In this document: in pieces, positions 58,811-64,000 of the stretch
Position numbering within the stretch: the first letter of the stretch is position 1
Layout: each line of letters begins with the position of its first letter
Assembly: GCF_027922425.1 (NCBI RefSeq)
Contig: NZ_BSFQ01000008.1
Span: 154,303 to 218,302, forward strand
From: Pseudonocardia halophobica
GTDB taxonomy: Bacteria; Actinomycetota; Actinomycetes; Mycobacteriales; Pseudonocardiaceae
Reading direction: 5' to 3'
DNA length: 64,000 nucleotides
Made by a program: the position numbers and the translations under genes
Notes under the pieces: generated by a model
What the model saw: only the letters and a program-made list of their open reading frames with translations
Told to the model about the DNA's origin: nothing
Database searches by the model: none

Positions 58811-61444
58811 ATGGCCGAGATGCTCCCCGAGCCCGTGCCCGCCGACGCGCCGGAGAACCCCGCCGTCCCCGCCCGCCCCGCCGAACCCGCCCCGTCGGAG
58901 TCCGCCGTGCGCCGCGCCCTCCGCCGGGCGCGCGACGGCGCCGTGCTCGACGTGACCGAGGCGGCGGTCCTCCTGGCCGCGCAGGGCGAGCAGCTCGACG
59001 CGTTGCTCGCCGCCGCGTCGACCGTGCGGGACGCCGGGCTGGTCGACGCCGGCCGCCCCGGCGTGGTCACGTACTCGCGGAAGGTCTTCATCCCACTGAC
59101 CCGCCTGTGCCGGGACCGGTGCCACTACTGCACCTTCGCGACGGTCCCGCACCGCGTCCCCGCGGCGTTCCTCGAGCGCGACGAGGTGCTGGAGATCGCG
59201 CGGGCCGGCGCGGCGCAGGGCTGCAAGGAGGCCTTGTTCACGCTCGGGGACCGGCCCGAGGACCGCTGGCCGGCGGCGCGCGAGTGGCTGGACGAGCGCG
59301 GCTACGACTCGACGCTGGACTACGTCCGGGCCTGTGCGATCGCGGTGCTGGAGGAGACCGGCCTGCTGCCGCACCTCAACCCCGGCGTGCTGTCGTGGGA
59401 GGAGCTCACGCGGCTCAAGCCGGTCGCCCCGTCCATGGGCATGATGCTGGAGACGACCGCGACCCGGCTCTGGTCGGAGAAGGGCGGCCCGCACTACGGC
59501 AGCCCGGACAAGGAGCCGGCCGTCCGGCTGCGGGCGCTGACCGACGCCGGACGCGTGGGCGTGCCGTTCACGACCGGCATCCTGATCGGCATCGGGGAGA
59601 CCCGCGCCGAGCGCGCGGACTCGATCTTCGCGATCCGCTCGGCGGCGCGGGCGCACGGGCACGTCCAGGAAGTCATCGTGCAGAACTTCCGGGCCAAGCC
59701 CGACACGGCGATGGCAGGCGACCCCGACGCCGACCTCGAGGAGCTCGCGGCGACGATCGCGGTGACCCGGCTGGTGCTGGGCCCGAAGATGCGCGTGCAG
59801 GCCCCGCCGAACCTGGTCGGCGAGGAGTTCGCCCTGATGCTGCGGGCCGGGATCGACGACTGGGGCGGCGTCTCGCCCGTCACGCCGGACCACGTGAACC
59901 CCGAGCGGCCGTGGCCGGTCATCGAGGAGCTCGCGGCGCGCTCGGCCGAGTCGGGCTTCACGCTGCGGGAGCGGCTCACGGCCTACCCGAAGTACGTGCT
60001 GGCCGGCTCGCCGTGGATCGACACCCGGCTGCACGCGCACGTCGCGGCGCTTGCCGACCCGGAGACCGGGCTGGCGGACGAGCAGGCCGTCGTGGAGGGG
60101 CGGCCGTGGCAGGAGCCCGACGGCGGGTTCGAGTCGACCGGTCGCACCGACCTGCACAGCACCATCGACACGACCGGGCGCACGGGGGACCGGCGCGGGG
60201 ACTTCGCGTCGGTGTACGGCGACTGGGACGAGCTGCGCGACGAGCTCGCCGCCCAGCGGTCACGGGCTCCCGAGCGGCTGACGGGCGATGTCCGCGCCGG
60301 GCTGGACCTGGCCGCGTCGAACCCGGCGGGGCTGCTCGACCCGGCCAATGAGGCGGCGGCCATGGCGGTGCTGACGGCCGAGGGTCCGGCGCTGGAGGAG
60401 CTGGCCCGGCTCGCCGACGACGTCCGGCGGCAGGTCAACGGCGACGAGGTCACCTACGTCGTCAACCGCAACATCAACTTCTCCAACGTCTGTTACGTCG
60501 GCTGCCGGTTCTGCGCCTTCGCCCAGCGCGAGCGCGACGCCGACGCCTACCGGCTCTCCCTGCCGGAGATCGCCTCGCGCGCGGTCGAGGCCGCCCGGGA
60601 CGGCGCGACGGAGGTGTGCGTGCAGGGCGGGATCGACCCGCAGCTGCCGGTGACCTTCTACGCCGACCTGGCCCGCGCGGTGCGCGAGGCCGTGCCGGGG
60701 ATGCACGTGCACGCCTTCTCGCCGATGGAGATCGTGTCCGCGGCGTCGAAGGCCGGGGTGTCGATCCGCGAGTGGCTCACCGAGCTGAAGGCCGCCGGAC
60801 TCGGGTCCATCCCCGGGACCGCCGCCGAGATCCTCGACGACGAGGTCCGCTGGGTCCTCACCAAGGGCAAGCTGCCCGCGGCGCAGTGGATCGAGGTCGT
60901 GTCCGCGGCGCACGAGCTGGGGATCCCGTCCTCGTCGACGATGATGTACGGGCACGTCGACGAGCCGCGGCACTGGCTCGGGCACCTGCGCACGCTCGCC
61001 TCGATCCAGGACCGCACGGGTGGCTTCACCGAGTTCGTCCCGCTGCCGTTCGTGCACCACAACGCGCCGATCTACCTGGCGGGGATCGCCCGGCCCGGGC
61101 CCACCGAGCGGGACAACCGCGCGGTGCACGCCTTCGCGCGGCTGGCCCTGCACGGCCGGATCGACCACGTCCAGTGCTCCTGGGTGAAGCTCGGCGACGA
61201 CCTCGCCGCCGACATCCTCCGCGGCGGGGCGGACGACATGGGCGGCACGCTCATGGAGGAGACGATCTCCCGCATGGCCGGCTCCGAGAACGGTTCCGAG
61301 CGCTCGGTGGAGGAGCTGACGGCGATCGCCGCGGCCGCCGGGCGTCCGGTGCGGCAGCGGAGCACGACCTACCGCGAGCCCGTCGCGAAGCTGACCCCGG
61401 CCGCCCACGCCGGGCCGACCCTGCTGCCCCTCACCCCGGCGTAG
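58811..61444 (+). CDS. fbiC: FO synthase FbiC (coenzyme F420 biosynthesis)
   Basis: An 877-residue double radical-SAM enzyme that makes 7,8-didemethyl-8-hydroxy-5-deazariboflavin (FO) from 5-amino-6-ribitylaminouracil and tyrosine. The CofG half has CRDRCHYC (Cys100, 104, 107) after [12 protein letters not shown]; the CofH half has CYVGCRFC (Cys561, 565, 568) after NRNINFSN. Linker near residues 390-540. Both halves are complete. ATG at 58811 follows TAGTGT (58799-58804) by 6 bp, so it is probably leaderless. F420-dependent enzymes such as split-barrel oxidases may use the product. Confidence 0.97.
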   Translation: MAEMLPEPVPADAPENPAVPARPAEPAPSESAVRRALRRARDGAVLDVTEAAVLLAAQGEQLDALLAAASTVRDAGLVDAGRPGVVTYSRKVFIPLTRLCRDRCHYCTFATVPHRVPAAFLERDEVLEIARAGAAQGCKEALFTLGDRPEDRWPAAREWLDERGYDSTLDYVRACAIAVLEETGLLPHLNPGVLSWEELTRLKPVAPSMGMMLETTATRLWSEKGGPHYGSPDKEPAVRLRALTDAGRVGVPFTTGILIGIGETRAERADSIFAIRSAARAHGHVQEVIVQNFRAKPDTAMAGDPDADLEELAATIAVTRLVLGPKMRVQAPPNLVGEEFALMLRAGIDDWGGVSPVTPDHVNPERPWPVIEELAARSAESGFTLRERLTAYPKYVLAGSPWIDTRLHAHVAALADPETGLADEQAVVEGRPWQEPDGGFESTGRTDLHSTIDTTGRTGDRRGDFASVYGDWDELRDELAAQRSRAPERLTGDVRAGLDLAASNPAGLLDPANEAAAMAVLTAEGPALEELARLADDVRRQVNGDEVTYVVNRNINFSNVCYVGCRFCAFAQRERDADAYRLSLPEIASRAVEAARDGATEVCVQGGIDPQLPVTFYADLARAVREAVPGMHVHAFSPMEIVSAASKAGVSIREWLTELKAAGLGSIPGTAAEILDDEVRWVLTKGKLPAAQWIEVVSAAHELGIPSSSTMMYGHVDEPRHWLGHLRTLASIQDRTGGFTEFVPLPFVHHNAPIYLAGIARPGPTERDNRAVHAFARLALHGRIDHVQCSWVKLGDDLAADILRGGADDMGGTLMEETISRMAGSENGSERSVEELTAIAAAAGRPVRQRSTTYREPVAKLTPAAHAGPTLLPLTPA

Positions 61445-61454
61445 CCTGACGCGC

Positions 61455-61658
61455 ATGGGTGTCCTCGGCGAGCTGTTCCCCGGTCCGAAGATCTCGGACG
61501 AGGCGGGCGAGTCCGGCAACGGCGAGACGTTCCGGCTGGGCCCCATCGACCTCGAGAACGGCGTGGTCCACGTCGTGCGGGCCGGTGGCGCCGAGGACGT
61601 GGGGACGGCGGTCGAGGGCGAGCCGGCGGACGCCCCCGCCGACGGGGACGGCGACTAG
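61455..61658 (+). CDS. Small acidic protein after fbiC
   Basis: A 67-residue acidic protein with an N-terminal MGVLGELFPGPKI, a middle TFRLGPIDLENGVVHVV and an Asp/Gly/Ala tail. No family that I can name. ATG at 61455 follows a TAGCCT box (61442-61447) by 7 bp, so it may have its own leaderless mRNA. Its stop codon shares CTAG with the stop of the opposing GGDEF gene. Confidence 0.65.
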   Translation: MGVLGELFPGPKISDEAGESGNGETFRLGPIDLENGVVHVVRAGGAEDVGTAVEGEPADAPADGDGD

Positions 61659-63025
61659 GAGGCCTCGGGCTCCGCGCGCGGGGCCTCGGCGGCCTCCGGC
61701 TCCCGGCCGCTCTGCGGCGCCTCTCCGTGTGGTGCGGCGCCGTGCTGCGAGTGGTCGGCGATCCGCACGGCGTTGCGGCCCGAGTCCTTGGCCCGGTAGA
61801 GCGCGCGGTCGGCGATGGCCATGGCCTGCTCGACGGTCGTGCTGGGCGCCCTGGGCACCATCGTGCCGCCCACCGAGATGCTGAGGTTGCGGATCGAGAG
61901 CGGCCCGTCCGGCGTGTCGACCGGCACGACCAGCGTGGTCACCCGCTGCCGGATCCGCTCCGCGACGGCGTGCAGCTCGGCGGCCGCGCGCTCCGCGGGC
62001 AGGCCGGGGAGCAGGACCACGAACTCCTCGCCGCCGAAGCGGCCCACCAGGTCGTCCCCCCGGACCTCGGCGCGCACGGCGTCGGCCACCGCGGCGAGCA
62101 CGCGGTCGCCCGCGAGGTGCCCGTGGGTGTCGTTGACCTTCTTGAAGTGGTCCAGGTCGAGGACCAGCATCGCGAGACTCGTGCGCTCCCGCCGGGCCCG
62201 AACCATCGCCTCACCGGCGCGGGCGTTCCACGCCGTGGCGGTGAGCAGGCCGGTCTTGCCGTCCGTGGTCGCGGCGTCGGCCAGCTCGCGGAACATGACC
62301 GCCCGCTGCAGCACCAGGATCGGCACGAACGCGAACAGCACGAACCACCAGGACACGGTGAGCGTGAGCGCGAGCATGGCGCCGAGGCAGAGCGTGGCGA
62401 CCTCGACCGCCACGTCGTCGAGGTGGCCGAACAGGTCCGCGGGCTTGGCGTCGGGGTTGCTCGTGGCCACGGCCAGGGCGATGAGCAGCGAGTTGACCGC
62501 GGCGTAGACGAGCGTGGCGCAGGCGAGCGCCGCCAGCCCCGCGAGGCCCGTGGACCAGGCCTCCGACCCGCCGGTCCGCTCGACGACCTCCCGCGCGGCG
62601 ACCGCCGCGAGCAGCACCGTCGACGTGGTGAAGGTGTGCCGGAACAGCGGGAACCGCGCCGGTTTCCACACCCGGAACCACAGGTACGTGTAGATCACCG
62701 TGATCGTGGTCGTGGCCAGCGCGGCCGGCAGGAGCAGCGCCGCGGCGAACGTCCAGATCGTGGAGAGGTCGGTGTACGACTTCTCGCCGACCCGGCGGCG
62801 GGCGCGCTCGACGCCGGTGGCCACCTCGGTGTGCACGATGCCCGACGCGGCCAGCACGAGCGCGAGAACGGCCGAACCGGCTGTGGGCCGAAGGGCGGAC
62901 CAGGACAGGGCGAGGAGCACCAACGCCAGAGTCTCCACCACGGCGAGCATCGCGATCACCCGAGTGGGCTGGGCCCACACGGCCCAACGGGTGATCCCGC
63001 ACCTCCGTCGAGGTGACTGCGCCAC
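61655..63025 (-). CDS. Membrane-bound GGDEF diguanylate cyclase
   Basis: A 456-residue membrane protein with about eight hydrophobic segments (residues 20-240, MASE-like) and a C-terminal GGDEF domain. The active site is FGGEEF at 330-335, preceded by the product-inhibition site pattern RGDD (RxxD), so the enzyme should be active in making c-di-GMP and feedback-controlled. LDLDHFKKVNDTHGHLAGD is the metal and substrate-binding segment. The last 35 residues are Pro/Glu-rich. GTG at 63025 has GGAGA 8 bp upstream. No EAL domain. Confidence 0.93.
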   Translation of the reverse strand: MAQSPRRRCGITRWAVWAQPTRVIAMLAVVETLALVLLALSWSALRPTAGSAVLALVLAASGIVHTEVATGVERARRRVGEKSYTDLSTIWTFAAALLLPAALATTTITVIYTYLWFRVWKPARFPLFRHTFTTSTVLLAAVAAREVVERTGGSEAWSTGLAGLAALACATLVYAAVNSLLIALAVATSNPDAKPADLFGHLDDVAVEVATLCLGAMLALTLTVSWWFVLFAFVPILVLQRAVMFRELADAATTDGKTGLLTATAWNARAGEAMVRARRERTSLAMLVLDLDHFKKVNDTHGHLAGDRVLAAVADAVRAEVRGDDLVGRFGGEEFVVLLPGLPAERAAAELHAVAERIRQRVTTLVVPVDTPDGPLSIRNLSISVGGTMVPRAPSTTVEQAMAIADRALYRAKDSGRNAVRIADHSQHGAAPHGEAPQSGREPEAAEAPRAEPEAS

Positions 63026-63510
63026 GGGAGAGTCTCCTGTCCAGCCAAACTGGTGATGTCGGACCTGAGCGTAGTCAAACGATCACTCGATCCGGATGCC
63101 CCGAAACGGTACCGAATCGCGTGTCTCGACTACTCTGGGTAACACACGCTGTGGGCTCGTCGGGCCCGGGCCGGGCGGCGGCGCGCCGCGACCGGGCGTA
63201 CCCGCCTTCGCCGGCGGTCGTTGCCCGCAGTGTCGGAGCGCACCGGCCGCCGCGGTCCGGGACCGCCGGTCACCGGTTGATCGCCGGAGCGGCCGCGGTC
63301 GTTACCGCCGGTCGGTGCGCGGGGAGGAGGGCGCCGTGCGCGACCGCGCAGGGTGGGACCCGAGACGACCCCGCGTGCCTGGTTCCCGATCGCACCCCGT
63401 GATGAACCGTTCCCTCCGTCCGTCCGTGACGCCGGGAGGGGTCCCGGGCACGATCCGACCTGGTGAGAGCCTCCGACGGGACGTACGGACCCGCAACCCG
63501 AGGAGTCGCG
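63026..63510. promoter_or_regulatory. Region upstream of the mini-gene array
   Basis: 485 bp between the divergent GGDEF gene and the array. TACTCT (63130-63135) is a possible -10 for a rightward transcript that would reach the array after about 370 bases. Frames here have no good third-position bias, so I call no gene. Near 63455-63475 there is a decayed array unit ending ACCTGGTGAG. Confidence 0.4.
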
Positions 63511-63531
63511 ATGCGCAACCGCGCCTGGTGA
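63511..63531 (+). CDS. Mini-gene 1, peptide MRNRAW
   Basis: ATG start, CGC codon for Arg2, ribosome site GAGGAG 5 bp upstream, stop TGA. The linker on its left differs from all others, so this is the array end. Confidence 0.65.
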   Translation: MRNRAW

Positions 63532-63590
63532 GCAAGAGCACACGAAACGTGAGCAACCCTCTTCGACGACGAGCCCGAGGGAGGCCCGAG

Positions 63591-63611
63591 ATGCGCAACC
63601 GCGCCTGGTGA
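63591..63611 (+). CDS. Mini-gene 2, peptide MRNRAW
   Basis: ATG start, CGC at codon 2, ribosome site GGAGG 6 bp upstream. Its linker to unit 1 (59 bp) is the longest in the array. Confidence 0.65.
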   Translation: MRNRAW

Positions 63612-63656
63612 GCGGCAGTTCCGACCGAGACCCGACGAGCGACGAGGAGACCTGAC

Positions 63657-63677
63657 GTGCGTAACCGCGCCTGGTGA
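63657..63677 (+). CDS. Mini-gene 3, peptide MRNRAW (GTG start)
   Basis: The only unit with GTG instead of ATG, still a valid start; CGT at codon 2; GAGGAG 7 bp upstream. A start-to-start replacement is what selection for translation would permit. Confidence 0.65.
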   Translation: MRNRAW

Positions 63678-63718
63678 GACGAGCCGACCGAGACCCGACG
63701 ACCACGAGGAGGCCCGAG

Positions 63719-63739
63719 ATGCGTAACCGCGCCTGGTGA
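63719..63739 (+). CDS. Mini-gene 4, peptide MRNRAW
   Basis: ATG start, CGT at codon 2, GAGGAGG 6 bp upstream. Confidence 0.65.
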   Translation: MRNRAW

Positions 63740-63785
63740 GACGGCAAGCCCGACAAGGCCCTGAGCAGCGAGAAGGAGGCCGGAG

Positions 63786-63806
63786 ATGCGTAACCGCGCC
63801 TGGTGA
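63786..63806 (+). CDS. Mini-gene 5, peptide MRNRAW
   Basis: ATG start, CGT at codon 2, AAGGAGG 6 bp upstream. Its upstream linker is identical to that of unit 8. Confidence 0.65.
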   Translation: MRNRAW

Positions 63807-63846
63807 GACGACCCGACCGAGACCCAACGACCACGAGGAGCCCGAG

Positions 63847-63867
63847 ATGCGCAACCGCGCCTGGTGA
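63847..63867 (+). CDS. Mini-gene 6, peptide MRNRAW
   Basis: ATG start, CGC at codon 2, GAGGAG 6 bp upstream. Upstream linker closely related to that of unit 4. Confidence 0.65.
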   Translation: MRNRAW

Positions 63868-63913
63868 GAGCGGCAGTCCGACCGAGATCCGACGAGCGAC
63901 GGGGAGGCCCGAG

Positions 63914-63934
63914 ATGCGTAACCGCGCCTGGTGA
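63914..63934 (+). CDS. Mini-gene 7, peptide MRNRAW
   Basis: ATG start, CGT at codon 2, GGGGAGG 6 bp upstream. Upstream linker related to that of unit 3. Confidence 0.65.
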   Translation: MRNRAW

Positions 63935-63980
63935 GACGGCAAGCCCGACAAGGCCCTGAGCAGCGAGAAGGAGGCCGGAG

Positions 63981-64000
63981 ATGCGTAACCGCGCCTGGTG
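63981..64000 (+). CDS. Mini-gene 8, peptide MRNRAW (cut by window edge)
   Basis: ATG start, CGT at codon 2, AAGGAGG 6 bp upstream. The last base of the stop codon lies outside the window. Confidence 0.6.

Larger units (their letters stand above)
63490..64000 (+). repeat. Tandem array of eight SD-plus-hexapeptide mini-genes
   Basis: Eight units, each with a ribosome site (GGAGG, GAGGAG, AAGGAGG or similar) 5-7 bp before a start codon, six codons for Met-Arg-Asn-Arg-Ala-Trp and TGA. Starts at 63511, 63591, 63657, 63719, 63786, 63847, 63914 and 63981; spacings 80, 66, 62, 67, 61, 67 and 67 bp. Inside the coding part only codon 2 varies (CGC/CGT, both Arg) and one start is GTG. Linkers vary in length and sequence. 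The array continues past the window edge. No partner enzyme is visible. Confidence 0.9.

Noticed and set aside
63096..63611. 171-codon plus frame ending in MRNRAW of unit 2
   Set aside because: It begins in non-coding sequence without a ribosome site and passes unit 1 in another frame. The short unit with its own ribosome site explains the end better.
63130..63951. Minus-strand frame of 273 codons across the mini-gene array
   Set aside because: Its apparent protein repeats (such as LTRRGYA) are only the complement of the mini-genes, and the frame has no ribosome site or third-position bias.
63490..64000. CRISPR array
   Set aside because: Repeat-spacer geometry looks similar, but the spacers are shared between units, vary little in origin, and each repeat is a ribosome site plus a complete six-codon gene. 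No cas genes are present.

Overview
The window is chromosomal DNA from a very GC-rich actinobacterium. Third codon positions are almost all G or C, GTG starts are common, and many genes start only a few bases after a TANNNT-type -10 box (probably leaderless mRNAs). Several blocks keep the gene order I know from Mycobacterium tuberculosis: DUF5319-guaB-guaB3; guaA; chorismate mutase-pcrA/uvrD1-M23 peptidase-sucC-sucD-34 kDa-antigen homologue-DUF6350-purN-purH; and imuA'-imuB. Together with fbiC (coenzyme F420) and tandem YaaH-type transporters, this points to Pseudonocardiales, perhaps Pseudonocardia. The genus is an inference. No insertion sequence, prophage, rRNA, tRNA or CRISPR array was seen.

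Layout. 1-3.9 kb: end of a probable RsdA-type anti-sigma factor, DUF5319, guaB and guaB3. 3.9-11.1 kb: small regulatory and accessory units (DUF488 + ATPase-LuxR regulator; a divergent YdhR-like/acyl-CoA dehydrogenase pair with a mirror-image promoter; a flavin-fold oxidase; a drug-type ABC exporter with its TetR regulator). 11.1-15.4 kb: zinc metallopeptidase, transglutaminase, and a fused ATP-grasp/alpha-E protein. 15.5-20.7 kb: guaA and a PspC-linked two-component system. 20.8-23.2 kb: a repetitive 782-residue envelope protein. 23.5-38 kb: the conserved uvrD1-sucCD-purNH block. 38.2-48.7 kb: the SOS mutasome (imuA', imuB, dnaE2), interrupted by two M28 lipoprotein peptidases and a MerR-thioredoxin pair. 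48.8-63 kb: two YaaH transporters, DUF3017, DUF2252, monomeric isocitrate dehydrogenase, exonuclease III coupled to a pseudokinase, a YbaK protein, a lipoprotein esterase, fbiC and a GGDEF protein.

The genes support purine synthesis (guaA, guaB, purN, purH), the TCA cycle (sucCD, icd), DNA repair and induced mutagenesis (pcrA, xth, imuA'/imuB/dnaE2), envelope sensing and remodelling, and F420 synthesis. Two LexA boxes tie the imuA'B and dnaE2 transcription units into one SOS response although about 4 kb separates imuB from dnaE2.

The most unusual element is at the right edge (63511-64000): eight tandem mini-genes, each with its own Shine-Dalgarno sequence, each encoding the same hexapeptide Met-Arg-Asn-Arg-Ala-Trp, and differing inside the coding part only by synonymous changes. 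The array runs off the window and no partner gene is visible. Other unexplained structure: three arrays of a 22-bp tandem repeat (two bracketing the ybaK gene in inverted orientation), a pair of related perfect palindromes with compensatory changes, 11-bp iterons before a YaaH gene, and a possible SOS leader ORF before imuA'.
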